Shown here: positions 1 through 9,377 of the stretch, piece after piece
Layout of the letters: each line of letters begins with the position of its first letter
How positions within the stretch are numbered: the stretch's first letter is position 1
Origin: Roseovarius spongiae
Lineage (GTDB): Bacteria > Pseudomonadota > Alphaproteobacteria > Rhodobacterales > Rhodobacteraceae
NCBI RefSeq assembly: GCF_003651245.1
Contig: NZ_RAPE01000003.1
Span: forward strand, 420,782-484,781
DNA length: 64,000 nucleotides
Reading direction: 5' to 3'
Program-made: the position numbers and the translations under genes
The notes under the pieces: model-generated
Database searches by the model: none
What the model saw: only the letters and a program-made list of their open reading frames with translations
Told to the model about the DNA's origin: nothing

Positions 1-262
1 CGAATTCATCGGCGATGGCCAGCGTCTCGGCGCGGGTCGCGTCGACGCAGGTAAGGTGCGCGGCCACGTTGAGGCCGGTCGCCTGGTAAAGCGTGCCGAC
101 CGCCTCGCGCGTCAGCTTGCGCGTCGTGCCGCCCGCGCCGTAGGTGACCGATACGAAGCGCGGCCCGAGCGGCGCCAGCGCGTGCACCGTGTCCCAGAGC
201 CGGAACGAGCCTTCGAGCGATTTGGGCGGAAAGAATTCGAACGAGACGCGGGGTGCGGTCAT
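1..262 (-). CDS. metF: Methylenetetrahydrofolate reductase, N-terminal part (cut by window edge)
   Basis: The gene reads leftwards from an ATG at 262-260 and runs off the window, so only the first 87 residues are visible. The start (MTAPRVSFEFFPPKS) and the following segments VSVTYGAGG and HLTCVDATRAE match the TIM-barrel N-terminus of MetF, the FAD enzyme that reduces 5,10-methylene-THF to 5-methyl-THF for methionine synthesis. It is divergent from the MetR-like regulator at 371, the usual arrangement for this pair. The family call is secure; completeness cannot be judged. Confidence 0.9.
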   Translation of the reverse strand, partial: MTAPRVSFEFFPPKSLEGSFRLWDTVHALAPLGPRFVSVTYGAGGTTRKLTREAVGTLYQATGLNVAAHLTCVDATRAETLAIADEF

Positions 263-370
263 CTTAAAGGTCCCTGGACACGGAAGAGCGAAGGCTTGCT
301 TTCATCTGATCCGATTGTGTATGAGAAGCAAATTCATAATATTCACAAAGATCATGAGGACGACCGGTAG

Positions 371-1288
371 ATGCATATCGAGTTCCGCCACCTGCGCACG
401 ATCCGGGCCATTCACCGTGCCGGCGGCCTTGCCCGCGCGGCCGAGCAGTTGCACATCACCCAGTCCGCGCTGAGCCACCAGATCAAGGGGCTCGAGGATC
501 AGGCGGGGGTCGAACTGTTCGTGCGCCGCTCCAAGCCGATGAAGCTGTCCGCCGCCGGTCAGCGGCTGTTGCGCCTGGCCGAGAAGGTGCTCCCCGAGAT
601 CGAGGCGCTCGAGGCCGAGTTCAGCGGCGTGCGCGCCGGCAGCGCGGGGCGGATGCATATCGCGATCGAGTGCCACGCCTGTTTCGAATGGCTGTTCCCC
701 GTGCTCGAAGCGTTCCGCAAGGCCTGGCCCGATGTCGATGTCGATATCCGCCCCGGGCTCGCCTTCGACGCGCTGCCCGCCTTGCAGAAGGAAGAGGTCG
801 ACCTCGTCGTTTCCTCGGACCCCGAGACGCTGCCGGGCATCGGCTTCAAGCCGCTGTTTGATTACGAGCCGGTGTTCCTGGCTTCGGCCGCGCACCCGCT
901 CGCGCAGAAGCCGTTCATCGAGGCGGCGGATCTTCGCGACGAAACGCTGATCACCTACCCGGTGGACCGCTCGCGTCTTGACGTGTTCACCGAATTGCTG
1001 ACCCCGGCCAAGATCGAACCCGCCGCGATCCGGCAGGTCGAACTGACAGCGGTGATCCTGCTGCTGGTGGCGAGCAACCGGGGCGTCGCCGTCCTGCCCG
1101 ACTGGGTGGTGCGCGAGGTGCGCACCAGCAGCGACTATGTCGCACGCCCCATTACCGAAGGCGGGCTGACCAAGCGGCTTTATGCAGCGATCCGCGAAGA
1201 CGACGCGGCCAAGCCGTTCATGGCGCATCTGCTGAAACTGGCGCGCGAGATCCCGGTGCGGTTGCAGCGGCGCGAGGCGGTGGCGTGA
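371..1288 (+). CDS. metR: LysR-family regulator, MetR-like
   Basis: A 305-residue LysR-type regulator. The N-terminal winged helix-turn-helix lies at about residues 18-45 (ARAAEQLHITQSALSHQIK), followed by a periplasmic-binding-protein-like effector domain. The stretch IECHACFEWLFPVL near residue 97 is typical of the MetR subgroup, which senses homocysteine. It is divergent from metF across 108 bp, so it probably controls metF and itself. Its stop overlaps the GTG start of the next gene by four bases. No clean MetR operator (TGAA-N5-TTCA) is visible between the two genes. Confidence 0.88.
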   Translation: MHIEFRHLRTIRAIHRAGGLARAAEQLHITQSALSHQIKGLEDQAGVELFVRRSKPMKLSAAGQRLLRLAEKVLPEIEALEAEFSGVRAGSAGRMHIAIECHACFEWLFPVLEAFRKAWPDVDVDIRPGLAFDALPALQKEEVDLVVSSDPETLPGIGFKPLFDYEPVFLASAAHPLAQKPFIEAADLRDETLITYPVDRSRLDVFTELLTPAKIEPAAIRQVELTAVILLLVASNRGVAVLPDWVVREVRTSSDYVARPITEGGLTKRLYAAIREDDAAKPFMAHLLKLAREIPVRLQRREAVA

Positions 1289-1662
1289 AATTCACCAGAA
1301 CGGGCATCATCCTGAACTCCGAGAACTATCCGGAATGCCGCGATTTCTATGGCTCGATCCTGGAGTTGCCGCTTCTGGAGACCATCCGCCACGATGACGA
1401 GGAGATCACGGTCTTTGCCCTGGGCGATACGTATCTCATGGTCGAGCCGGGCGGGACGGCGTCGCCGGGCACGAAACCGCCCGAGCGTTGCCCGACGAAG
1501 TTTCGCTTCAACGTCGATGACGTCGAGGCCGCCTGTGCGCAGCTGAGGGCGAAAGGGGTGACCGTGCGCTTGCGTCGGCATGAATGGGGCACGACGGCGG
1601 AATTCGCGGACCCGGACGGCAACAGGTGCGCATTGAGGTCGGAGCATGACTTCAACGGATGA
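1285..1662 (+). CDS. VOC (glyoxalase/bleomycin-resistance) family protein
   Basis: A 125-residue single-module vicinal-oxygen-chelate protein. The start is a GTG overlapping the metR stop (GTGA), so the two are probably translationally coupled. The beta-alpha-beta-beta-beta pattern is visible, with FADPDGN near the C-terminus, a typical VOC ending carrying the last metal-ligand region. Substrate cannot be inferred. The position behind metR suggests co-transcription rather than a shared pathway. Confidence 0.8.
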   Translation: MKFTRTGIILNSENYPECRDFYGSILELPLLETIRHDDEEITVFALGDTYLMVEPGGTASPGTKPPERCPTKFRFNVDDVEAACAQLRAKGVTVRLRRHEWGTTAEFADPDGNRCALRSEHDFNG

Positions 1663-1760
1663 CGCCCGGCCCGTGCGATGCGCGCTGAATACAGGCGCGC
1701 CCCTTGCAGACAAGCCTCACCCGGCCTATACGCGCGCCCTGACCCCAGCGGAGAAGACCC

Positions 1761-2546
1761 ATGCCCGGTAGTGCAAACCTCAACGTGATGATGAAGGCCG
1801 CGCGCAAGGCCGGGCGTTCGCTGGCCAAGGATTTCCGCGAGGTCGAAAACCTTCAGGTTTCGATGAAGGGGGCGGGCGATTTCGTCAGCCGCGCCGACAT
1901 CAACGCCGAGCAGATCATCAAGTCCGAACTGATGAACGCGCGCCCGACCTACGGCTGGCTGGCCGAGGAAGGCGGAGAGGAAGAGGGCAAGGACCCGACT
2001 CGGCGCTGGATCGTCGATCCGCTGGACGGGACGACGAATTTCCTGCACGGGCTGCCGCACTGGGCGGTTTCCATCGCGCTGGAACACAAGGGACAGATCG
2101 TGGCGGGGGTGGTTTACGACGCGCCCAAGGACGAACTGTTCTGGGCCGAGAAGGGCGAAGGCGCCTGGATGAATGAAACCCGCCTGCGGGTCTCCGGACG
2201 CCACAAGATGATCGAGAGCATCTTCGCCACCGGCGTGCCCTTCGGCGGGCGCAGCGACCTGCCGAAGACGTTGCAGGATCTCGCGCGGCTCATGCCCGCC
2301 TGCGCCGGGGTGCGACGCTGGGGTTCGGCGGCGCTCGACCTCGCCTATGTCGCGGCGGGACGGTATGACGGATTCTGGGAGCGGCGGCTGAAACCGTGGG
2401 ACATCGCCGCGGGGATGGTCATCGCGCGCGAGGCGGGGGCGTTCGTGGAGCCGATGGATGCGGGTGCGGAGTTGCTTGAAAGCGGGTCCATCATCTGCGC
2501 GAACAACGCGATTTTTGAAAAGTTCGCGCAGGTCATCCGGAATTAA
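1761..2546 (+). CDS. Inositol-1-monophosphatase family protein
   Basis: A 261-residue Mg-dependent phosphatase of the IMPase/SuhB family. The metal-binding signature WIVDPLDGTTNFLHG lies at about residues 91-105, the upstream acidic ligand is in AEEGGEEE near residue 72, and the C-terminal signature is LKPWDIAAGM. Length is normal. SuhB-type proteins hydrolyse inositol-1-phosphate and in some bacteria also act in rRNA antitermination; which applies here is not visible. It stands alone, with a 98-bp gap upstream. Confidence 0.9.
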   Translation: MPGSANLNVMMKAARKAGRSLAKDFREVENLQVSMKGAGDFVSRADINAEQIIKSELMNARPTYGWLAEEGGEEEGKDPTRRWIVDPLDGTTNFLHGLPHWAVSIALEHKGQIVAGVVYDAPKDELFWAEKGEGAWMNETRLRVSGRHKMIESIFATGVPFGGRSDLPKTLQDLARLMPACAGVRRWGSAALDLAYVAAGRYDGFWERRLKPWDIAAGMVIAREAGAFVEPMDAGAELLESGSIICANNAIFEKFAQVIRN

Positions 2547-2597
2547 CGGATGCGCAAGTGCGCGGTTATGTGTGATCTTGACCTGTAATGCAGCGCC

Positions 2598-3299
2598 ATG
2601 AGGGAAGGAATCAACATGATTGGCGGACTTCGCAAGTTAGTTTCCAAACTGATGAAACCCGCCGCGCCTACGTCCGGCGTCGATGCCTTTCTGGATCATG
2701 CGTCCGGTGTGATCCACATCGGCGCGAACACCGGACAGGAGAGGAAAGTCTACGCCGCGAAGGGTCTGAACGTGGCGTGGGTCGAGCCGATCCCCGACGT
2801 ATTTGCCGAGCTCGAGGCCAATCTCCAGGGCATGTCGCGGCAACGCGCCTACCGATATCTCCTGACCGATCGCGACGGCGACAGGATCACGCTCAATATC
2901 GCCAATAATGGCGGCGCTTCATCTTCCATCTTCGACCTGAAGGATCACCGGAAAATCTGGCCGGAGGTGCATTACACCGGCAGCCTCGAGATGACCTCCA
3001 CCACGTTTCGCAGTTTCGCCGAGGCCGAGTCTCTGGACCTCGGGGCGTATGATGCGCTCGTCCTGGACACGCAGGGGGCGGAGCTTCTGGTGCTTCAGGG
3101 TGCGGGGCAGTTGCTTGAACAGTTCCGGTTCATCAAGACCGAGGCCGCGGATTTCGAATCCTACGCCGGGTGTTGCAAGCTGGACGATCTGACGGATTAC
3201 GTGGCCCGCTTCGGCTTTCGCAAGGCGATGCAGGTTCCGTTCGCCGGAGATGCCCAGAAAGGCCAATATTACGAGGTCCTGTACGAACGGGATGCTTGA
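2598..3299 (+). CDS. FkbM family methyltransferase
   Basis: A 233-residue class I SAM-dependent methyltransferase of the FkbM type. The SAM-binding loop is HIGANTGQE near residue 41, and the family motif DTQGAELLVLQGA is near residue 155. Such proteins O-methylate sugars or other small substrates, often for polysaccharide or lipid decoration; the target here is unknown. A second in-frame ATG lies six codons downstream, so the start is uncertain by 15 bases. There are no obvious functional neighbours. Confidence 0.85.
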   Translation: MREGINMIGGLRKLVSKLMKPAAPTSGVDAFLDHASGVIHIGANTGQERKVYAAKGLNVAWVEPIPDVFAELEANLQGMSRQRAYRYLLTDRDGDRITLNIANNGGASSSIFDLKDHRKIWPEVHYTGSLEMTSTTFRSFAEAESLDLGAYDALVLDTQGAELLVLQGAGQLLEQFRFIKTEAADFESYAGCCKLDDLTDYVARFGFRKAMQVPFAGDAQKGQYYEVLYERDA

Positions 3300-3329
3300 C
3301 GGACATTCGGCTCGGCGGATGACCCGGCT

Positions 3330-3698
3330 TCAGCGATCCGATGGATGATTGATCCCGTCGACCCAGCCGATTTCGCCCAGGTCGCGCGGGTTCACGCCCT
3401 CCAGCGCGCCAAGGTTGACGCCGCATTCCTCCGGGTCCGAGCGGCGGTTGTGATACATGTAGATGCCGCAGACCGAGCAGAACCAGTGCTTCGCCGTCAT
3501 CGTGCCCCACTGGTAAAGCGTGAGCGTATCGGCGCCCCGCACCACCTCCACCCCGTCCCGCGGCGCGGTCACCGCGGCCGCGCCGCGGCGCGCGCAGAAG
3601 CTGCAATCGCAGCGCCGGGCGGTGCGCAGCCCGTCGGTGAGCGTGATGCGCAGTTCAACCGCGCCGCAATGGCAGGTGGCTTTCACGGGGTCGGTCAT
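3330..3698 (-). CDS. GFA/CENP-V domain zinc protein
   Basis: A 122-residue protein with the cysteine layout of the GFA (glutathione-dependent formaldehyde-activating-like) fold: CHC at residues 9-11, CDCSFC at 30-35 and CSVC at 74-77, which bind two zinc ions. Most members are not formaldehyde-activating enzymes, so the substrate is left open. It starts four bases before the rhomboid gene ends (ATGA overlap), so the two are co-transcribed, with rhomboid first. Confidence 0.87.
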   Translation of the reverse strand: MTDPVKATCHCGAVELRITLTDGLRTARRCDCSFCARRGAAAVTAPRDGVEVVRGADTLTLYQWGTMTAKHWFCSVCGIYMYHNRRSDPEECGVNLGALEGVNPRDLGEIGWVDGINHPSDR

Positions 3699-4441
3699 TT
3701 GCGCCTCACTTTCGGGATGCGGGTCCGGGCGAGCTCATAGCGGGCTTCGGGATGCGGGGGGCGTCCGTGTGTGCGGTCCCAGAAACGCGGCCCGCCCAGC
3801 CGCAGGAAGAGCGGCAGCGTCAGCACCGCCCCGGCCGCGAATCCGCCCGCATGCGCCCAGTAGGCCACGCCCCCCGCCTCGGGCACGGCGCTCAGCCCGC
3901 CGAAGAGCTGCATGATCATCCACAGGCCCAGCACGATCCACGCCGGCACCGGGATGATGTAGAAGAGAAAGATGATGATGATGAGCACGTCCACCTTGGC
4001 CCTGGGAAACAGCAGCAGGTAGCCGCCCATCACCCCGGCGATCGCGCCCGACGCGCCCACGGTCGGCACCTGCGACAGCGGCGCGGCGGCGACCTCGGCC
4101 AGCGCGGCGGCGACGCCGGCGGCGGTGTAGAAGGCGAGGTAGGGCAAATGGCCCATCTCGTCCTCGAGGTTGTCGCCGAACACCCACAGGAACAGCATGT
4201 TGCCCGCGAGATGCATCCAGCCGCCATGCAGGAACATCGAGGTGAAGAGCGTTGCGTAATCGCCGTTTTGCGTGATGAGGACCGGGGTCACGCCCCAATC
4301 GTAGTAGAACATCATCAGTTCGCGGAAGTCGCCCGAGAGCGCCGGCCAGTAGGCGAGGAACACCACCACGTTGATCGCGATCAGCGCGTAGGTGACATAA
4401 GGCGTGCGCCCCGAGGGGTTATGATCGCGGATCGGGAACAT
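3695..4441 (-). CDS. Rhomboid family intramembrane serine protease
   Basis: A 248-residue membrane protease with about six hydrophobic segments. The catalytic serine sits in GASGAIAG (Ser131) and the histidine in AHAGGFAAG (His197). The conserved HLAGNMLFLWVFG segment at residues 77-89 supplies the other oxyanion-side residues. It cleaves membrane-spanning substrates within the inner membrane; targets are unknown. It is the first gene of a pair with the GFA protein. Confidence 0.92.
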   Translation of the reverse strand: MFPIRDHNPSGRTPYVTYALIAINVVVFLAYWPALSGDFRELMMFYYDWGVTPVLITQNGDYATLFTSMFLHGGWMHLAGNMLFLWVFGDNLEDEMGHLPYLAFYTAAGVAAALAEVAAAPLSQVPTVGASGAIAGVMGGYLLLFPRAKVDVLIIIIFLFYIIPVPAWIVLGLWMIMQLFGGLSAVPEAGGVAYWAHAGGFAAGAVLTLPLFLRLGGPRFWDRTHGRPPHPEARYELARTRIPKVRRK

Positions 4442-4528
4442 GGCGTCACGTTGGCGGGCGCGCGCGTGGCGGTCAAGCGCCCATCGAGCGCCCGTCCCGG
4501 CCCGGGGACCGGGGCGGGCGCGTCATCT

Positions 4529-7500
4529 TCAGGCCGCGCCGCCCAGCAGCGCGGCGTTGCCGCCCGCCGCGGTGGTGTCGACGCAGACGTGCCGTTCGTG
4601 CAGCGCGTGGCCGGTATCCGGCAGGCCGGTGATCAGCGGCAGGATCGGTCCGCTGCGCCGGCTCAGCGCCAGCGCATAGTCGCGCCCGGTTTCGCCGTCC
4701 CCCCACCAGATCGCGCCGGACAGACCGGTGAGCGTGGCGAGCGCCTCGGGGTCCACATGCCCCGTCGCAACGGTCGCCACGCCGCCAAGCTCCGTCACGG
4801 CCCTGGCCTGCGCGTCGGCGGCCTCCCTGCCCGGCCCCATGCACAAGAGCGGCGCGCGGTGATGGGTGGTCAGGCGGTTGGATTCGCCCGTCGGGCCGGG
4901 CAGCACCAACGCCTCGCGCGGGGTGATGGGATGCGTCGCGGTCTTGTCGAGCGCCTTCTGCACGTCGCCCGCGGGCATGTCGCCCGACCATTCGCCCGCG
5001 GCGTCCGGCGCAGGGCGCGCGGTAAAGCGCGGCAGGTAGTGTGGCCCGCCCGCCTTGGGACCGGTGCCGCTCAGCCCCTCGCCGCCGAATGGCTGGGAGC
5101 CGACGATCGCGCCGATCTGGTTGCGGTTGACGTAGATGTTGCCCGCGTGCACCCGCTCGGTCACGTGCTGCACGCGGTCGTCGATACGCGTCATCAGCCC
5201 GAAGGTGAGGCCATAGCCGGTGGCGTTGATCGCGTCGATCACGGCGTCGAGATCCTCTCCGTCGAAGGTGGCGTAGTGCAGCACCGGGCCGAATACCTCG
5301 CGCTCGAGGTCATTGATGCCGTTCACCCGGATCAGGGTCGGCGCGACATAGGTGCCCGCGTTGGGCGTCTTCAGCTCATGCATGAGCCGCCCGTCGGCGC
5401 GCGCGGCCTGGATGTGCTCCGCTATGCCGCGCCGCGCGGTCTCATCGATGACGGGGCCGCAATCGGTGCTGAGATCCCAGGGCTTCCCGATCACCACCGC
5501 GTCCATCGCGCCCCTGAGCATGGTCAGGAAATCCTCGGCGATGTCCTCCTGCACGTAGAGGCATCGCAGCGCGGAACAGCGTTGCCCGGCGGACTGGAAC
5601 GCGCTCTCGATGATGGCCTGCACGGCCTGTTCGGGCAGCGCGGTGCTGTCCACGATCATCGCGTTCAAGCCGCCGGTCTCCGCGATCAGCGGCGCGCCGG
5701 GGGCGAGGTGTTCGGCCATCGCGGCCCTGATCTTCATCGCCGTCGCGGTGGAGCCGGTAAAGGCCACGCCGTCGACGCGCGCGTCCGAGGTCAGCGCCGC
5801 GCCCACCTCGCCGCCGCCGGGCAGCAGTTGCAGCGCAGCGCGCGGCACGCCCGCCTCGTGCATGAGCGTGACGGCGAAATGCGCAAGGATCGGCGTCTGT
5901 TCGGCGGGTTTCGACAGCACCGCGTTGCCCGCGGCCAGCGCCGCCGAAATCTGCCCGGTGAAGATCGCAAGCGGGAAGTTCCACGGGCTGATGCAGGTGA
6001 ACACGCCCACCGGCGGCGTTTCCGGCGCGTTGGCGGCGTAGTACCGCAGGAAATCCACCGCCTCGCGCAGTTCGGCCACGGCGTCGAGCTGGCTCTTGCC
6101 TGCCTCGCGGTGCAGGATCGCGAAGATCTCGCCGAAGTTCTCCTCGTAGAGGTCGGCCACCTTGTTCAGCACGCGCGCGCGCTCTTCCGGCGTGGCCTCC
6201 CACGGTTTCGCATTCGCCAGCGCCGTTTCGATGTCCGCCGCGCTTGCGTGGGCCACCGTGCCGGGACTGTCGGCCGGGTCGGCGGGGTTGATCACGTCGC
6301 CCGGCGTCTCCGGGCTGGCCTCGCCCGCCAGCAGCGGCGCGGCCTGCCATTCATGGCTGGCGAAGGGCGCGCGGGCGGCGTCGATCGCATCGAGCGTTGG
6401 CTGGTGGGTAAGGTCGAACCCCTTGGAGTTGATACGCTCGGGCAGGAACAGTTCCGGCCCGGTGGGCAGGTCCACATGCGCCGTCTCGTATACCTCGAAC
6501 GGATCGCGGGCGACCTCTTCGGGGGGCACGTCCTCATCGACGATCTGGTTGACGAAGCTGGAATTCGCCCCGTTTTCCAGCAGGCGTCGCACGAGATAGG
6601 CCAAGAGGTCGCGATGCGCGCCTACCGGCGCGTAGATGCGGCAGCGGGTGCCTTCGCTCTTGAGGATGATGTCGTGCAGCGCCTCGCCCATGCCGTGCAG
6701 GCGCTGGAACTCGAACTTGTCCTTCGCGCCCGGAAGTCCCTCGGCCATGTCGAGGATCGCGGCGACCGTATGCGCGTTATGGGTGGCGAATTGCGGATAG
6801 ATCCGGTCGGTCATCGACAGGAGCTTGCGCGCGTTGGCGATATAGCTGATGTCGGTCGCGGACTTGTGCGTGAAGACCGGAAAGCCGTCGATGCCCTCGA
6901 CCTGCGCGCGCTTGATCTCGGTGTCCCAATAGGCGCCCTTGACGAGGCGCACCATGATCCTGCGATCCAGCCGCGTGGCGAGATCATACAGGAAATCGAG
7001 CACCTGCCCCGCGCGCTGCCCGTAGGCCTGCACCACGACGCCGAACCCGTCCCACCCGGCAAGCGCGGGTTCCGACAGGACCGTTTCGATCACCTCGAGC
7101 GACAGCGCCAGACGATCCGCCTCTTCCGCGTCGATGTTGAGCCCCATGCCGGCCGATTTCGCCAAAAGCGCGAGCCCGCGCAGGCGCGGCGCCAGCACCT
7201 CCATCACCTGCTCGGCCTGCGCCACCTCGTAGCGGGGGTGCAGCGCCGAGAGCTTTACGGAAATACCGGGATTCTTCGCGATCTCGTCATGGGTGCAAGC
7301 CTCCGCGATAGCGGAAATCGCGCGCGAGTAGCTGAGGTGATAGCGCGTTGCGTCCTTGTCGGTGCGCGCCGCCTCGCCCAGCATGTCGTAGGAATAGGTA
7401 TAGCCCTTCTTCTCCATGCCGGCGGCGCGTTTCATCGCCGCCTGGATGTCTTCGCCCAGCACGAACTGGCGGCCCATCTCGCGCATGGCGCGCCCGACCG

Positions 7501-7972
7501 CGGTGCGGATCACCGGCTCGCCCAGCCGGCGCACGGCGTTGCGCAGGTGGCCGACGGGGCCTTTCTGGTCTTCCTTCAGCACCCGCCCGGTGAGCATCAG
7601 CGCCCATGTCGAGGCGTTGACGAGGCTCGAGGCGGAGCGGCCCATGTGCTTGCCCCAGTCGCTCGGCGCGATCTTGTCCTCGATCAGCGCGTCGATGGTC
7701 TCGGCGTCGGGCACGCGCAAGAGCGCCTCGGCGAGGCACATCAGCGCGATCCCCTCATCCGTGGAAAGGCCGTACTCGGCGAGGAAGACCTCCATCAGCC
7801 CCGGATCGGAGGAAGTGCGGATATCGCGCACCAACTGGGCGCCACGGGCGCTGATCCGCTCGCGGTCCTCGGGCGAAAGCGCGGCCTGCGCCGTCAGCCG
7901 CTCGATTGTCTCGGCCTCGTCGGCATAAGTATTGAGGTCGATCGAGCGGCGCAGTTCGGTGTCGTAAGGCAT
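4529..7972 (-). CDS. putA: Bifunctional proline dehydrogenase / L-glutamate gamma-semialdehyde dehydrogenase
   Basis: An 1147-residue PutA that oxidises proline to glutamate in two steps: an FAD-linked proline dehydrogenase barrel (about residues 130-470) followed by an NAD-linked aldehyde dehydrogenase (about 560-1000). The ALDH nucleophile is in SAGQRCSALR and the general base in AETGGLN. The N-terminus lacks the ribbon-helix-helix DNA-binding domain of trifunctional PutA, which fits control by the divergent Lrp-type gene at 8092. The start at 7972 was chosen because a GGGGGA stretch precedes it; an ATG seven codons upstream (7993) is possible. The C-terminal ~120 residues form an extra domain seen in long PutA types. 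Confidence 0.95.
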   Translation of the reverse strand: MPYDTELRRSIDLNTYADEAETIERLTAQAALSPEDRERISARGAQLVRDIRTSSDPGLMEVFLAEYGLSTDEGIALMCLAEALLRVPDAETIDALIEDKIAPSDWGKHMGRSASSLVNASTWALMLTGRVLKEDQKGPVGHLRNAVRRLGEPVIRTAVGRAMREMGRQFVLGEDIQAAMKRAAGMEKKGYTYSYDMLGEAARTDKDATRYHLSYSRAISAIAEACTHDEIAKNPGISVKLSALHPRYEVAQAEQVMEVLAPRLRGLALLAKSAGMGLNIDAEEADRLALSLEVIETVLSEPALAGWDGFGVVVQAYGQRAGQVLDFLYDLATRLDRRIMVRLVKGAYWDTEIKRAQVEGIDGFPVFTHKSATDISYIANARKLLSMTDRIYPQFATHNAHTVAAILDMAEGLPGAKDKFEFQRLHGMGEALHDIILKSEGTRCRIYAPVGAHRDLLAYLVRRLLENGANSSFVNQIVDEDVPPEEVARDPFEVYETAHVDLPTGPELFLPERINSKGFDLTHQPTLDAIDAARAPFASHEWQAAPLLAGEASPETPGDVINPADPADSPGTVAHASAADIETALANAKPWEATPEERARVLNKVADLYEENFGEIFAILHREAGKSQLDAVAELREAVDFLRYYAANAPETPPVGVFTCISPWNFPLAIFTGQISAALAAGNAVLSKPAEQTPILAHFAVTLMHEAGVPRAALQLLPGGGEVGAALTSDARVDGVAFTGSTATAMKIRAAMAEHLAPGAPLIAETGGLNAMIVDSTALPEQAVQAIIESAFQSAGQRCSALRCLYVQEDIAEDFLTMLRGAMDAVVIGKPWDLSTDCGPVIDETARRGIAEHIQAARADGRLMHELKTPNAGTYVAPTLIRVNGINDLEREVFGPVLHYATFDGEDLDAVIDAINATGYGLTFGLMTRIDDRVQHVTERVHAGNIYVNRNQIGAIVGSQPFGGEGLSGTGPKAGGPHYLPRFTARPAPDAAGEWSGDMPAGDVQKALDKTATHPITPREALVLPGPTGESNRLTTHHRAPLLCMGPGREAADAQARAVTELGGVATVATGHVDPEALATLTGLSGAIWWGDGETGRDYALALSRRSGPILPLITGLPDTGHALHERHVCVDTTAAGGNAALLGGAA

Positions 7973-8091
7973 GATGGTCCCCCGTTCAGTCACCCGCAGG
8001 TGATTGGCCCCAAGTATCAGGTTGGATGCGGCCGGTTTTCCCGATAAGGGCCGAATGGAGGGTAGATTGCCCGAAGATCGGAGTAAAGACG

Positions 8092-8568
8092 ATGCGAAAG
8101 GACCGCCCCGCGCTCGACCGGTTCGACCACGCGATTCTGCGCGTTCTCGCCGGCGACGGCCGGATGAGCGTGACCGACCTCGCGCAGCGGATCGGCCTGT
8201 CGAAATCGCCCACCCAGACGCGGCTGCGCCGGCTCGAGGCGGCGGGCGTGATCACCGGCTACCGCGCGCTGATCGACCCCATTGCGCTGGGCCGCGATCA
8301 CGTCAGTTTCGTGGAGGTGCGCCTGACCGACACGCGCGAGGCGGCGCTGGCGGCGTTCAACGCGGCGGTGGCGCGCATCCCCGAGATCGAAGAGGCGCAT
8401 CTCATCGCGGGGAATTTCGACTACCTGCTGAAGATCCGCACCGGCAACATGGCCGATTACCGCCGCGTGCTAGCCGAGCATATCTCGACCCTGCCGCATG
8501 TCTCGGGAACCTCGACCTACGTGGCGATGCAGGCGGTCAAGGACGCGGGCCCGACCGGCGCGGGCTGA
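8092..8568 (+). CDS. Lrp/AsnC family regulator, probable activator of putA
   Basis: A 158-residue Lrp-type regulator: an N-terminal helix-turn-helix (TDLAQRIGLSKSPTQTRLRRLE, read in two halves around residues 25-46) followed by a ligand-binding RAM domain ending in HVSGTSTYVAMQAVK. The start at 8092 follows GGAG at a good distance; an upstream in-frame ATG at 8026 is less likely. It is divergent from putA across 119 bp, the classic putR-putA arrangement in Alphaproteobacteria, so proline-dependent activation of putA is the likely role. Confidence 0.9.
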   Translation: MRKDRPALDRFDHAILRVLAGDGRMSVTDLAQRIGLSKSPTQTRLRRLEAAGVITGYRALIDPIALGRDHVSFVEVRLTDTREAALAAFNAAVARIPEIEEAHLIAGNFDYLLKIRTGNMADYRRVLAEHISTLPHVSGTSTYVAMQAVKDAGPTGAG

Positions 8569-8616
8569 GCGAAATGTGATTTGACCCGCGGGCGGGGCGC
8601 CTCATGATGGGTCATC

Positions 8617-9174
8617 ATGCGCCTTGCCCAACCTCTTGTCGCGCTCGCGCTCCTTGCAACCTCGCCTGCGGAGGCCGCGGAATGCCCGCCTGCGCCCGAT
8701 CACGCCGCGGCGCTGCGCGCCCTCATCGCCGAGGCGAGAGCGGCGCCGAACGAGGCCGCCGGGCGCGGCGTGTCGCACCGGATGTGGGCGCTTTGGACCG
8801 ATGCGCCGGACGCCGCGGCGCAGGAGCTGCTGGATACCGGGATGGAGCGCCGCGAAGTCGGTGATTTCATTGGCGCGATGAAGGCGTTCGAGGCGCTGGC
8901 GGCCTATTGCCCGCACTACGCCGAGGGGTACAACCAGCGCGCCTTCGTGCATTTCCTGCGCGGCGACTATGCCGCGGCCCTGCCGGACCTCGAGCGCGCG
9001 ATCGAAATCACGCCCACCCACGTGGCGGCCCGCACCGGCCTTGCGCTGACATTTATCGGACTGGGCCGCGAGGGCGAGGCGGCGCTGGCCCTGCGCGCGG
9101 CGCTTGCGATGAATCCGTGGCTCGGGGAACGCAGTCTGCTGCCGATGCTCGAAGCAGAGGAACGGGACCTGTAG
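8617..9174 (+). CDS. Secreted tetratricopeptide-repeat protein
   Basis: A 185-residue protein with a Sec signal peptide (MRLAQPLVALALLATSPAEA, cleavage expected near residue 20) and about two to three TPR units between residues 70 and 165, for example the unit around FLRGDYAAALPDLERAIEI. TPRs mediate protein-protein contacts; it is likely periplasmic. No enzymatic motif is visible. It lies just upstream of tRNA-Leu. Confidence 0.8.
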   Translation: MRLAQPLVALALLATSPAEAAECPPAPDHAAALRALIAEARAAPNEAAGRGVSHRMWALWTDAPDAAAQELLDTGMERREVGDFIGAMKAFEALAAYCPHYAEGYNQRAFVHFLRGDYAAALPDLERAIEITPTHVAARTGLALTFIGLGREGEAALALRAALAMNPWLGERSLLPMLEAEERDL

Positions 9175-9218
9175 CGCGCTTTACATGCCGCGCACAGACC
9201 GTATTCTCGCGCCATGAT

Positions 9219-9305
9219 GCGGGCGTGATGGAATGGTAGACATACCGGACTTAAAATCCGTTGGGGCCTAGCCCCGTGTGGGTTCGAGTCCCACCGCCCG
9301 CACCA
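9219..9305 (+). tRNA. tRNA-Leu (anticodon TAA)
   Basis: The acceptor stem GCGGGCG (9219-9225) pairs with CGCCCGC (9295-9301), followed by the discriminator A and an encoded CCA (9303-9305). The T loop GGTTCGAGTCC is present. The anticodon loop CTTAAAA places TAA at 9252-9254, reading UUA. A long variable arm (TGGGGCCTAGCCCCG) is typical of class II leucine tRNAs. Length is 87 nt including CCA. There is no sign of an integrated element at its 3' end. Confidence 0.96.
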
Positions 9306-9377
9306 GGTTCACCCCGACACGGCCCCGCCGGAGTGTAGTGGCCGAATACCTGCGCAAGAATGACGATCCGCCCGCCC

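Noticed and set aside
321..337. MetR operator in the metF-metR gap
   Set aside because: ATGA and TCAT arms are present (321-337), but spacing and the inner bases do not fit the TGAA-N5-TTCA consensus, so it was not called.
3752..8047. Open frame of 1431 codons on the plus strand
   Set aside because: It is the antisense shadow of the rhomboid and putA genes in GC-rich DNA. It has arginine/histidine/glycine-rich low-complexity translation and no family motif, while the minus-strand frames are clear enzymes.
9219..9305. tRNA-Leu as the attachment site of the integrase
   Set aside because: The integrase is 41 kb away, the tRNA is complete with normal chromosomal genes on both sides, and no repeat of its 3' end was seen near 50 or 61 kb.
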